From Caballeronia temeraria (GTDB lineage Bacteria > Pseudomonadota > Gammaproteobacteria > Burkholderiales > Burkholderiaceae), in NCBI RefSeq assembly GCF_001544795.2, contig NZ_FCOI02000043.1:1-52798 (forward strand): a stretch of DNA of 52,798 nt, in the 5' to 3' direction. The translations under genes and the position numbers were made by a program. This document shows positions 25,767 through 34,052 of this stretch, piece by piece (positions within the stretch are counted from its first letter, which is position 1; each line of letters starts with the position of its first letter). The notes under the pieces were generated by a model. The model made no database searches. It had not been told where the DNA came from and was given only the letters and a program-made list of their open reading frames with translations.

Positions 25767-26765
25767 ATGATTGAGGCACCTTTTATTGCTTTTGTAATCA
25801 ACAAGTCGGACGACGGAGTCCAAGGTCAGCTGCAGGAAATGAGCCCAGATCTGCTCGACGCAGGTGAAGTCACGATTCGCGTCCATTATTCCAGCGTCAA
25901 CTACAAAGACGCATTGGCTGCAACCGGTGCGGGTAAGATCATTCGGAGGTTTCCGTGCGTCGGAGGAATCGATCTCGCGGGAGAAGTCGTGAGCAGCGAC
26001 GACAGTCGGTTTCGTCCGGGCGATATGGTAATCGCAACGAGTTACGAAGTAGGGGTTGCGCATCATGGGGGATACGCGCAGTACGCCCGCTTGCCGGCGA
26101 AATGGGTAGTCCCGATGCCGGCAGGGCTGTCGGCGCTCGACGCAATGGCATTGGGCACGGCTGGTTTTACAGCGGCCCTCGGTCTGGTACGCATGGAGCA
26201 GAATGGTCTCGCTCCCGAAAATGGACCCGTTATCGTCACGGGCGCGACGGGGGGAGTGGGTGGGCTTTCGATCGACATGCTCGCTCAACTCGGTTACGAA
26301 GTCGTCGCATTGACAAGTAAGGAATCCGAGGCCGACTACCTTCGCATGCTGGGTGCGGCAGAGATCAAGCTCACATCGAGCATCGATCATGAAAAGGTAC
26401 GTCCTCTCGAAAGCGCGAGATGGGCAGGAGCCGTTGATAACGTTGGGGGCGCCATCCTGCATTGGGTGCTTGCTGGCATGAAGCAGGCCGGCACGGTTGC
26501 ATCCATTGGCAACGCGGCCAGCTCAAACCTCGAAACGACTTTATTCCCGTTTATGCTTCGCGGCGTAAGCCTTCTCGGCGTCGACTCGGGGTATATCGGC
26601 TTCCCGACGCGTCAGCAAGTATGGGAGCGCCTTGCAAACGACCTCAAGCCGCGCCACCTCGCGTCGATGACGAAAGTCATTGGACTGAGCGACCTTCCGA
26701 ATGCCTTTGATGACTTCCTCAAAGGGAAGATCAAAGGGCGTACCGTTGTCAAGGTTCTCGGTTAA
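25767..26765 (+). CDS. acuI: AcuI/YhdH-like acrylyl-CoA reductase (NADPH)
   Basis: This 332-residue zinc-free medium-chain reductase has the AcuI/YhdH pattern: VHYSSVNYKDALAATG, VGGIDLAGEVVSS, HHGGYAQYARLPAKWVVPMP, a cofactor loop VTGATGGVGGLS, and C-terminal GVDSGYIGFPT. AcuI reduces acrylyl-CoA to propionyl-CoA with NADPH. ATG 25767 is used because AAGGAG is 7 bases away; the GTG at 25761 is too close. Pairing with an AcuR-like regulator and a shared operator motif supports the assignment, though the substrate could be another short enoyl-CoA. Confidence 0.85.
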   Translation: MIEAPFIAFVINKSDDGVQGQLQEMSPDLLDAGEVTIRVHYSSVNYKDALAATGAGKIIRRFPCVGGIDLAGEVVSSDDSRFRPGDMVIATSYEVGVAHHGGYAQYARLPAKWVVPMPAGLSALDAMALGTAGFTAALGLVRMEQNGLAPENGPVIVTGATGGVGGLSIDMLAQLGYEVVALTSKESEADYLRMLGAAEIKLTSSIDHEKVRPLESARWAGAVDNVGGAILHWVLAGMKQAGTVASIGNAASSNLETTLFPFMLRGVSLLGVDSGYIGFPTRQQVWERLANDLKPRHLASMTKVIGLSDLPNAFDDFLKGKIKGRTVVKVLG

Positions 26766-26819
26766 CTTAAACCGCGCGCGCAGTAGATTCGATCTCAACG
26801 TTAAATCGGATACCTAATC

Positions 26820-28028
26820 ATGGTCGAACACGACAACATTCCGCGCCCTTCTGACTCTATCGTCATCGTCGGTGCTGCACGCACTCCGATGGGTGCGTTT
26901 CACGGCGACTTCCATTCCCTCTCAGCGCATGACCTAGGGAGCGTAGCAATCAGGGGTGCGGTGGAGCGATCTGGAATCTCAGGCGATGCAATCGGCGAAG
27001 TACTTTTCGGCAATTGCTTGATGGCGGGCCAAGGCCAGGCTCCTGCTCGGCAAGCGCTTTTGAAGGCAGGGCTACCGAAGGCCACCGGAGCAGTCACCCT
27101 TTCGAAGATGTGCGGGTCCGGCATGAAAGCGGCCATGCTCGCACACGACATGCTATTGGCAGGAACTCATGAGGTCATGGTAGCGGGGGGTATGGAGAGC
27201 ATGACCAATGCGCCTTATCTCCTTCAGAAGGGGCGAGGCGGCTATCGCATGGGCCACGATCGAATTTTCGATCACATGATGCTCGATGGCCTGGAGGACG
27301 CCTACCAGCCCGGACGGTCGATGGGCACATTCGGTGAGGATTGTGCTGAGAAGTACAGCTTTAGTCGCGAAGAGCAGGACAATTTTGCGATCACATCTGT
27401 CTCGCGAGCACGGAACGCGATCGAAACCGGGGCATTTTCCGAGGAGATTGTGCCTGTTGCTGTAAGGGAGCGCGCTGGTGAACGCATTGTGACTGTCGAC
27501 GAAGGGCCCGGCAAAGTAAAACTCGACAAGATCACGCAGCTTAAACCGGCCTTCAAAAAGGACGGGACTATCACGCCAGCTTCGAGTTCGTCGATTAATG
27601 ACGGCGCCGCAGCGCTAGTGCTTATGAAACATAGCACCGCGATGCGGCTTGGTGTACAGCCGCTCGCCCGCATCGTTGGACACAGTACGCATGCTCAGGA
27701 GCCCGAGTGGTTCAGTACCGCCCCAGTTGGCGCGACGCAGAAGTTACTCGGAAAGATTGGGTGGAGCGTCGGTGACGTGGATCTTTGGGAGATCAACGAG
27801 GCGTTCGCAGTCGTTCCAATGGCGCTGATGAAAGAACTTGATATTCCTCACGAGTCCGTAAACGTCAATGGCGGTGCGTGCGCGCTGGGGCATCCGATCG
27901 GTGCATCCGGTGCTCGAATCATGGTGACGTTGCTTTACGCACTCAGAGCACGTCAGGCCCGACGGGGCATCGCAACACTGTGCATCGGCGGCGGAGAAGC
28001 TACGGCCGTCGCGCTTGAATTGATGTAA
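26820..28028 (+). CDS. Acetyl-CoA C-acyltransferase (thiolase)
   Basis: This 402-residue thiolase has the nucleophilic Cys in LSKMCGSGMKA (about residue 98), VAGGMESMTNAP, DLWEINEAFAVVP, the His in GGACALGHPIGASGAR and the second Cys in TLCIGGGEATAV. It should cleave a 3-ketoacyl-CoA to acetyl-CoA plus a shortened acyl-CoA, or run in reverse on acetoacetyl-CoA. The latter would tie in with acetoacetate from BKACE. The start is ATG 26820; no strong ribosome site is visible. Confidence 0.94.
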   Translation: MVEHDNIPRPSDSIVIVGAARTPMGAFHGDFHSLSAHDLGSVAIRGAVERSGISGDAIGEVLFGNCLMAGQGQAPARQALLKAGLPKATGAVTLSKMCGSGMKAAMLAHDMLLAGTHEVMVAGGMESMTNAPYLLQKGRGGYRMGHDRIFDHMMLDGLEDAYQPGRSMGTFGEDCAEKYSFSREEQDNFAITSVSRARNAIETGAFSEEIVPVAVRERAGERIVTVDEGPGKVKLDKITQLKPAFKKDGTITPASSSSINDGAAALVLMKHSTAMRLGVQPLARIVGHSTHAQEPEWFSTAPVGATQKLLGKIGWSVGDVDLWEINEAFAVVPMALMKELDIPHESVNVNGGACALGHPIGASGARIMVTLLYALRARQARRGIATLCIGGGEATAVALELM

Positions 28029-28049
28029 GGCAAACGGACAGAGGGCGCA

Positions 28050-28808
28050 GTGAATTTAGAGAACAAAGTAGTTGTCGTCACCGGCGGTGCATCGGGCCTT
28101 GGAGAGGGCGCGGCGCGGATGCTCGCAAGCCTTGGAGCGTTCGTTGTGATCGCGGACATGCAGGACGATCGAGGCAAACATGTCGCAGAGCAGATCCATG
28201 GTGAGTTCGTCCATTGCGACGTCTCAAACGAGGAACAAGCCCGCAATGTGTTTCAGTTGGCCCGAAAGCGTGGCAAGGTGGTCGGTCTCGTCAATTGCGC
28301 GGGCGTTGCACCGGCTGAACGAATTGTCGGCAAGCAGGGTGCTCACTCGCTTGATAGTTTCGCGCGCACGGTAAATATCAATCTGCTCGGAACTTTCAAC
28401 ATGCTCCGGCTAGGTGCCGAGGCAATGTCAGAGAACGAACCGGAGTCGACAGGTGAGCGAGGTTGTCTGATCTCGACGGCATCGATTGCGGCATATGACG
28501 GGCAGATCGGGCAGGCGGCCTATAGTGCATCCAAAGGGGGCGTCATTGCGATGACGCTACCAATCGCGCGAGATCTTGCGCGACACGGAATTCGCAATAT
28601 GACCATCGCGCCGGGAATCTTCGGCACGCCAATGATCTTCGGCATGCCGACCACTGTGCAAGATGCACTGGCAGCTAGTGTTCCGTTCCCTTCACGCCTT
28701 GGAACTCCACAGGATTTCGCGAAACTGGTCGCTCACATTTTCGAGAACGAGATGCTCAACGGAGAAGTAATCCGGCTTGATGGGGCGATTCGACTCGCAC
28801 CGAAATAA
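28050..28808 (+). CDS. SDR-type 3-hydroxyacyl-CoA dehydrogenase
   Basis: This 252-residue SDR resembles the HSD17B10/type II 3-hydroxyacyl-CoA dehydrogenase group: TGGASGLGEGAARML, an acidic VIADMQDD, LVNCAGVAPAERI, STASIAAYDGQIGQAAYSAS, GIRNMTIAPGIFGTPM and LNGEVIRLDGAIRLAPK. That group oxidises (S)-3-hydroxyacyl-CoA, including 2-methyl-branched forms, with NAD. The start is GTG 28050 after AGAGGG, just behind the thiolase. It is the best candidate for the hydroxyacyl step of the beta-oxidation spiral. Confidence 0.9.
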   Translation: MNLENKVVVVTGGASGLGEGAARMLASLGAFVVIADMQDDRGKHVAEQIHGEFVHCDVSNEEQARNVFQLARKRGKVVGLVNCAGVAPAERIVGKQGAHSLDSFARTVNINLLGTFNMLRLGAEAMSENEPESTGERGCLISTASIAAYDGQIGQAAYSASKGGVIAMTLPIARDLARHGIRNMTIAPGIFGTPMIFGMPTTVQDALAASVPFPSRLGTPQDFAKLVAHIFENEMLNGEVIRLDGAIRLAPK

Positions 28809-28829
28809 TGGATCGATAGGGGGCTTGCA

Positions 28830-29690
28830 ATGACGATCGACTATGAGAAGCTCATGCATTGGCGCGTCGAGCCACGTGAAACGACGTACGACGCAAGGGA
28901 GACTATCCTGTACGCGTTAAGCGTAGGGTTGGGCGCTAATCCGCTGGACGGAATGCAATTGCCTTTCGTTTATGGGCCAGTGTTGAAAGCACTTCCTTCG
29001 ATGGCCCTTACCCTTTCGTATCCTGGTTTCTGGCTCGGCGACCCTTTGACTGGCGTGGACTATAGCCGCACGCTGCACGGCGAACAAAGCATCGAATTCC
29101 ATGCTCCGTTGCCGACTGCAGCAACGGTTGTCGATCGAGTTTGGGTAGAAGAAGTAGTCGACAAAGGTCCCGGCAAAGGAGCACTTGTCTACACCCGATC
29201 GTCTATCAGCGATAAGTCCACGGGGATAGTCCTGGCATCGCTAGCGGCCACGATGTTTTGTCGTGCGGATGGTGGCTTCGGCGGTACCGCACGGTACGCG
29301 CGCGAAGTTTATCCAACACCGGAGCGTATGCCCGATTTCCATGTCGACCTCCCGACCGTGTCGCAGGCCGCGCTCCTCTATCGCTTGACTGGCGACACTA
29401 ACCCTCTACATGCAGACCCAAGGATTGCGCGCGAAGCGGGCTTCGACCGTCCAATCTTGCACGGACTGTGCACCCTTGGCATCGCGGCACACGCGTTGTT
29501 GAAGACGTTATGTGGGTACGAACCTACCCGAATGCGCCGTATCGATGTCCGCTTCAGCGCACCCGTTTTTCCCGGCGAAACTATCCGGACTGAGATCTGG
29601 CGTGAGAGTGATACGACGGCAATTTTCCGCAGTATTGCGGTGGAGAGAGGCGTGGTCGTGCTCAACAACGGGCGTTTCTCATTCACCTGA
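28830..29690 (+). CDS. MaoC-family hydratase (enoyl-CoA hydratase 2 type)
   Basis: This 286-residue protein has two hot-dog halves, as in the hydratase 2 part of peroxisomal multifunctional enzyme 2. The second half carries the active-site signature YRLTGDTNPLHADPRIAREA followed by GFDRPILHGLCTLG, with catalytic Asp and His. These enzymes make (R)-3-hydroxyacyl-CoA. The cluster thus encodes both crotonase-type and MaoC-type hydratases of opposite stereochemistry. The last gene before the promoter at 29730. Confidence 0.92.
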   Translation: MTIDYEKLMHWRVEPRETTYDARETILYALSVGLGANPLDGMQLPFVYGPVLKALPSMALTLSYPGFWLGDPLTGVDYSRTLHGEQSIEFHAPLPTAATVVDRVWVEEVVDKGPGKGALVYTRSSISDKSTGIVLASLAATMFCRADGGFGGTARYAREVYPTPERMPDFHVDLPTVSQAALLYRLTGDTNPLHADPRIAREAGFDRPILHGLCTLGIAAHALLKTLCGYEPTRMRRIDVRFSAPVFPGETIRTEIWRESDTTAIFRSIAVERGVVVLNNGRFSFT

Positions 29691-29716
29691 TCAATTTAAC
29701 CTGCCCCATTTTAACT

Positions 29717-29758
29717 TAAAGGTCGACCATTGCAATGGTAGCGAGAACGTGATTTAAT
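29717..29758 (+). promoter_or_regulatory. Promoter and double operator (site 6), CitE-like gene
   Basis: TAAAGGTCGACCATTG (29717-29732; left arm 5/7) is followed directly by CAATGGT, which creates a second perfect palindrome ACCATTGCAATGGT (29726-29739). A promoter TTGCAA (29730-29735), 17-bp spacer, TTTAAT (29753-29758) runs through the motif. Confidence 0.7.
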
Positions 29759-29785
29759 GACATAACCGTTAAATAGGAGACAACG

Positions 29786-30658
29786 ATGAGGACACGTTCC
29801 CTGCTGTTCGTGCCGGGCGATAGCGAACGAAAGCTTAGTAAGGCGCTTCAGACCAACGCGGATGCACTGATTCTGGACCTTGAAGACTCAGTGTCAGGCG
29901 AACGCGCAGAGCTCGCCCGAAGAAATATTCGGACCTGTCTTGATCAGGTGCCCGCCAACAGCAGGAAGCAACAACTGTGGGTGCGAGTGAATGCATTGAC
30001 ACACCCCGAGGCAATGGCGGATATCGTCGCTGTCGCGGGCGGGCAGCCGGACGTGATTTTGCTACCGAAGACCCGCAACGGAAGCGACGTCGCTTTGCTT
30101 GATCATTATCTGAATGCGCTCGAGGCGCGCGACGGCATTGATATCGGTTCAATTGGCATCGTTCCCGTCGTCACGGAGACTCCTGAATCGGTATTGGCAA
30201 TCAACAGCTATCTTGGCTGCAGCAATCGTCTCTTCGGAATGACGTGGGGCGCGGAAGACCTATCGACCGCCGTTCAAGCGAGCACCAACCGGTTGCCTGA
30301 TGGTTCTTGGGAACACACCTATTGGATGGCGCGCTCAACTTGCCTCTTGGCCGCGCGAGCCGCGGGTGTCGAGCCGATCGACACTCTGTTTGGCGATTAC
30401 AAGGACCCTTCGGGTCTTTTGGAAGCTGCGCGTGCGTCGCGGCGCGCCGGATTTTCCGGGAAAGTTGCAATTCACCCGGATCAGGTAGACGTAATCAACG
30501 ACGCGTTTAGCCCGAGTGAAGAGGAAGTTCAATATGCCCGTCAGATCGTCGAGGCCTTCGGAGTCCAGGGCGTAGGTACTGTAGGCCTTAACGGGAAAAT
30601 GCTTGACATGCCGCATCTTAAGCAAGCCCAGATGGTACTCGCGCAAGCGGGTGCTTAG
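29786..30658 (+). CDS. CitE-like CoA-ester lyase (HpcH/HpaI aldolase family)
   Basis: This 290-residue TIM-barrel lyase has SLLFVPGDSERKL, LDLEDSVSGERAELAR, RVNALTHP, ILLPKTRNGSD, VTETPESVLAINS, the Mg-binding GAEDLS and KVAIHPDQVDVIND. Family members cleave malyl-, citramalyl- or similar 3-hydroxy-dicarboxyl-CoA esters to acetyl-CoA or a CoA ester plus a 2-oxoacid. The start follows AGGAGA. It has its own operator-promoter, so it may be induced together with the block but independently transcribed. Confidence 0.92.
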   Translation: MRTRSLLFVPGDSERKLSKALQTNADALILDLEDSVSGERAELARRNIRTCLDQVPANSRKQQLWVRVNALTHPEAMADIVAVAGGQPDVILLPKTRNGSDVALLDHYLNALEARDGIDIGSIGIVPVVTETPESVLAINSYLGCSNRLFGMTWGAEDLSTAVQASTNRLPDGSWEHTYWMARSTCLLAARAAGVEPIDTLFGDYKDPSGLLEAARASRRAGFSGKVAIHPDQVDVINDAFSPSEEEVQYARQIVEAFGVQGVGTVGLNGKMLDMPHLKQAQMVLAQAGA

Positions 30659-30735
30659 CCTTCAAAGAAACGCGATTCGACAGAGAGATTTCAGTGTTTG
30701 AGCAAGCCGTTAAGCTGAGATCTGGAGAGAAGACG

Positions 30736-30978
30736 ATGGCTACCGCTGCTAGGTCGTTGAGAACGATAGTTGAGACATGGCTTTCACCGAAACCGGAAAC
30801 GCCTGTTCGAATAACGGAGTTCAAAAAGGGACGGTCCGGTGGCGGTTGCTACGTGCGTGTCGAGACGACCAGAGATTCAAATAAGGTCTCCATGATCTTC
30901 TTTCGGCATCGGAACGGCCTCTGGTGCGTGTTTCCAGCACGGAAAGAGCACCCAACTATGAGGCTAGAACGATGTTAG
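30736..30978 (+). CDS. Small conserved orphan protein
   Basis: This 80-residue, Arg-rich soluble protein is of unknown function. The sequence (RSLRTIVETWLSPKPETPVR, SMIFFRHRNGLWCVFP) resembles small hypothetical proteins I have seen in Burkholderia genomes. ATG 30736 is preferred to the GTG at 30694 because GGAGAG precedes it. It lies between the CitE-like gene and binding protein 2, on the same strand. No domain is recognised. Confidence 0.55.
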   Translation: MATAARSLRTIVETWLSPKPETPVRITEFKKGRSGGGCYVRVETTRDSNKVSMIFFRHRNGLWCVFPARKEHPTMRLERC

Positions 30979-31018
30979 CCACCGCATGAAACATTGAATA
31001 AAATAATTGGAGACAAAC

Positions 31019-32206
31019 ATGCCCGCAGGCAAAGGCTTCCGGATTGCCGTCGCGCTTTCGGTAGTGTGGACCGCTGGAGTGCAATCGTCGGCATGTGCTG
31101 ACGAGATCGTCAAATTAGGACTTTCTGTTCCCCTGTCGGGCTCCGCTGCAGTCTGGGGCCGAGGCGGGGAATGGGCATGCAACAAAGCCGCTACAGAAAT
31201 CAGAGATGCGGGCGGCGTCAAAGTCAAAAATAAAGTATATAACTTCGAATGCATCGCGTACGACAGCAAGTTCAATGCCGCCGACGGTGCCAAAGTCGCG
31301 CAAACACTGTTAAACCGCGATGGTGTGAAATTTATCGATGGCGTTATCGGGACTGCGCCATCCGAAGCGATGCAATCGCTAAGCGAGCGTCAGGGGGTCC
31401 TGCTCTTCACGGGTGCTTGGGGTGCGAAATACAAGGGTCCGAAGTATCCGCTAACGTTCACGCAGATCAACACCCCCCATGAGATGTTGCCGACGCTGAT
31501 CAAGTACGTCACCGGCACACATCCAAACGCTAAGACAATCGTTTTGCTTAATGCGAACGATGCCACAGGTCGTGAGACCGAGGCGATCTCTCGCCCGCTT
31601 TGGGAGCGAGCCGGTGTAAAGGTTCTCGCCAGTGATTTTTCTGAACGCGGGACGACTGAATTTCAACCTATCGCGACGCGAATTGCGGCATTGAAACCGG
31701 ACATAGTCGATTTGGGCACGCTTCCGCCCGCGGATGCCGGCCGGGTGTTTTCAGAGCTGAAGGTGCTCGGCTTTACTGGGGTCAAGGTGCTGGAGGCAGG
31801 CACGGGTGCAGACGGACTGAAAGCCACGGGAGGCGCCTCCATCGAGGCCGTATACATGGGTGCCGCGATCCCGTTTGATGGTCCAGCGGTTAGCGCCCAT
31901 CAACGAAAGCTAAACGACGAAGCCCGTGCTTACCTCGGAGAGTCCCTAAACGCTCCTGAAGTTAGCTTTTACGACGCAACATATGCAATAAAAGCTGCAA
32001 TGGAGCAAGCGCAGAGTATCGACCCCAAAGAGGTCGCCCGAGTCATGCCAGCCGTGAAATTCAAAACGTTCTACGGAGGCGAAACGGGCTTTGGCGGTAA
32101 GGGGATCTATGGATCGGATCAGCAGATGGCGCTCCCGGTCATCGTCACGCAAGTCGAAAACGGCAAGCTCGTCGAGCGTGCGCGTTTCACCGGAAATCAC
32201 GACTGA
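31019..32206 (+). CDS. Liv-type ABC transporter substrate-binding protein 2
   Basis: This 395-residue paralog of the proteins at 6476 and 34053 has a signal peptide ending SSACADE, then KLGLSVPLSGSAAVWGRG, VAQTLLNRDGVKFIDG and KTFYGGETGFGGKGIYGS. It has full Peripla_BP_6 length. ATG 31019 with GGAG is chosen over a TTG at 31007. The binding cleft differs from protein 1 (for example GVIGTAPSEAM against GMGTAAILAT), so ligand preference may differ. It has no permease beside it. Confidence 0.93.
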   Translation: MPAGKGFRIAVALSVVWTAGVQSSACADEIVKLGLSVPLSGSAAVWGRGGEWACNKAATEIRDAGGVKVKNKVYNFECIAYDSKFNAADGAKVAQTLLNRDGVKFIDGVIGTAPSEAMQSLSERQGVLLFTGAWGAKYKGPKYPLTFTQINTPHEMLPTLIKYVTGTHPNAKTIVLLNANDATGRETEAISRPLWERAGVKVLASDFSERGTTEFQPIATRIAALKPDIVDLGTLPPADAGRVFSELKVLGFTGVKVLEAGTGADGLKATGGASIEAVYMGAAIPFDGPAVSAHQRKLNDEARAYLGESLNAPEVSFYDATYAIKAAMEQAQSIDPKEVARVMPAVKFKTFYGGETGFGGKGIYGSDQQMALPVIVTQVENGKLVERARFTGNHD

Positions 32207-32256
32207 GACAGTCCCGGGGTCGCGGATAACCCTGAGGATAATCGCGCGGGGTATCT

Positions 32257-32532
32257 ATGAACTGGGAAAGCTTAACGCTGTGCTATCAACCTGAGCGGGA
32301 TCGTGCTGCCAATGAAGCGAACGCGGACGATGCTGCGTTGTGGCGATGGTTCTGCGAATTGTTCGAAGAGGGACGTCTTCGCTGGTGTCGGTCAGCAAAT
32401 GGATGGCTGGTAAGCGTCGATCATAAGCACTTGTCGACGGAAGACAATTTTTACGATGCTATCAGGGTTGCTAGATCACGCGGCAAGGGCGGCCCCGCAT
32501 CGCATCTCGGGAAGGATGAACATGAGATGTGA
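32257..32532 (+). CDS. Small orphan protein
   Basis: This 91-residue Trp-rich, acidic protein (ALWRWFCELFEEGRLRWCRS, WLVSVDHKHLSTEDNFYDAI) resembles small hypothetical proteins of Burkholderiaceae as I remember them. No known domain, no signal peptide. It lies 50 bp after binding protein 2. Function unknown. Confidence 0.5.
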   Translation: MNWESLTLCYQPERDRAANEANADDAALWRWFCELFEEGRLRWCRSANGWLVSVDHKHLSTEDNFYDAIRVARSRGKGGPASHLGKDEHEM

Positions 32533-32938
32533 CTCTGACGTTGTTCAACGGTCACGACATACAGAAGTTGCCGAAGGACACAGTACACTGAGTTTTGAGC
32601 GTGGAAGTGGCAGCCTACGCTTCGCACGGAACCGTAGACTTGTCGTGCAGCTGGAGCCGCCTCACTCATGGACATATATCGCGTCCATCGCAAATAACCC
32701 AGATTGGGGAACGAGGCCATCGCAGGCCGACTTAGCTCTCGTTCTTTGCGCGTTGAATGAAAAGCACTCGTGTGTAAAGCCGGGCCATGATTTCGCGAAC
32801 GCGGCATTGCCAGACAAATGCTTCTTTCTTGCTCCAGTGATTCGACAAGCGAAAGTCGCTTTGCAGATATTCGTTAGGGGGATTCGACGTGGACATTCTT
32901 CCTTTGCTCGACATATCTTGGGACGAGGATCGCGATGA
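32519..32938 (+). CDS. Hypothetical protein, uncertain
   Basis: An ORF starting at ATG 32519 (139 residues) overlaps the end of the previous small gene by 14 bp. It contains a plausible folded stretch (SGSLRFARNRRLVVQLEPPH, SWTYIASIANNPDWG) and no recognised domain. The C-terminal part overlaps a second small reading frame with a better ribosome site at 32889. It may be a real gene with a ragged end or a chance frame. Confidence 0.35.
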   Translation, partial: NMRCDSDVVQRSRHTEVAEGHSTLSFERGSGSLRFARNRRLVVQLEPPHSWTYIASIANNPDWGTRPSQADLALVLCALNEKHSCVKPGHDFANAALPDKCFFLAPVIRQAKVALQIFVRGIRRGHSSFARHILGRGSR

Positions 32939-33026
32939 CCTGGACCGAGCGGTGGGATGGATTGGGATTTTCACCGCTCTTGCCTTGTTGATTGAAGTTT
33001 TGATCCTCAGCGCATTCCTAGTCTAG
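32889..33026 (+). CDS. 45-residue single-span membrane protein
   Basis: A short GTG-initiated frame encodes an acidic N-terminus (LDISWDEDRDDLDRA) followed by one hydrophobic helix (VGWIGIFTALALLIEVLILS). It ends at TAG 33024. AGGGGG (32876-32881) is well placed. The acidic soluble head followed by a clean transmembrane helix looks non-random. Function unknown. Confidence 0.5.
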   Translation: MDILPLLDISWDEDRDDLDRAVGWIGIFTALALLIEVLILSAFLV

Positions 33027-33115
33027 AAAAGATTAAGGAATTGCATATCCACCCCAACTTTTAGTGATGAGCTGCGCTTGCTGAGGTAAGCGATTCTTTT
33101 CGGAAGGAATTTAGA

Positions 33116-33952
33116 ATGCCCATGAACGGGAGTAGCCAGAACAATGACTGGCTGGGTCTTGCCAATCGAGTTTGCGTGGTGACCGGGGCTGCAAGTGGTA
33201 TCGGAGCGGAGACAGCGCGTCAACTCTCGTTGGCGGGTGCATACGTCGCCTTATTGGACAGGAATTTCCATGGATGCGCCGCAATCGCTGATGAGATCGT
33301 CGAACGCGGCGGTCGCGCGATTGCCATCGCGGCAGACGTTACGCGTACATCAGATCTGCAAGGTGCAGCTACAAAGGTCGCAAATGAGCTCGGGCCTTGT
33401 GAGATCCTTGTTAATAACGTGGGCGTTCTTACCGCCGCAGCATTAGTTAGCATTGAAGTTGATAAGTGGGATCAAACAATTTCCACCAACCTTACCGGTT
33501 CTCTAATCTGTACCCAAACTTTCGTTAAACAGATGATCGAGAACGACGGTGGCGGAAGCATAGTTAATGTTTCTTCGATCGCCGCTGAACAACCATTTTC
33601 AAATGGTGGAGCCTATAGCGTAAGCAAAGCAGGCCTCTCGATGCTGACGAGAGTGCTGTCTGTAGAGCTTAAACAACATAGGATTAGGTGCAACGGCGTA
33701 GCACCCGCTTTCGTTCGCACGGCCCTGAGTGATTCTGTGTACCGCGACCCGGCAGTAGTCAAAAAGCGCGCCGAGATGGTGCCGGTGGGCCGCATCGGAA
33801 CGCCTTTCGATATCGCTAACGTAATAGCCTTTCTCGCGAGCGATCGGTCGAGTTACATAAACGGACAGCAAATTCTCGTGGATGGTGGCTTGACCCAGGC
33901 ACTGATGGACACTGTCCCCCGACCCGGATTCGACAGTCGGGCCGACGAATAA
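33116..33952 (+). CDS. SDR family oxidoreductase
   Basis: This 278-residue SDR has VVTGAASGIGAETARQL, ILVNNVGVLTAAAL, IVNVSSIAAEQPFSNGGAYS, YSVSKAG and the C-terminal SYINGQQILVDGGLTQALMD. It is a clear paralog of the protein at 41811, including the unusual tail after DGGL. The acidic LLDRN after strand 2 suggests NAD. A GGAAGGA site precedes the ATG. The reaction is not known. Confidence 0.9.
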   Translation: MPMNGSSQNNDWLGLANRVCVVTGAASGIGAETARQLSLAGAYVALLDRNFHGCAAIADEIVERGGRAIAIAADVTRTSDLQGAATKVANELGPCEILVNNVGVLTAAALVSIEVDKWDQTISTNLTGSLICTQTFVKQMIENDGGGSIVNVSSIAAEQPFSNGGAYSVSKAGLSMLTRVLSVELKQHRIRCNGVAPAFVRTALSDSVYRDPAVVKKRAEMVPVGRIGTPFDIANVIAFLASDRSSYINGQQILVDGGLTQALMDTVPRPGFDSRADE

Positions 33953-34052
33953 GGCACCTCTATCGCGTCAAATACCTTTCTCGCGGGCAAGCCGGGCGGC
34001 ATATTCACCGCGGCGCAAAATGAGAAAAAGAGATGGTGCTACGGAGGAGTAC

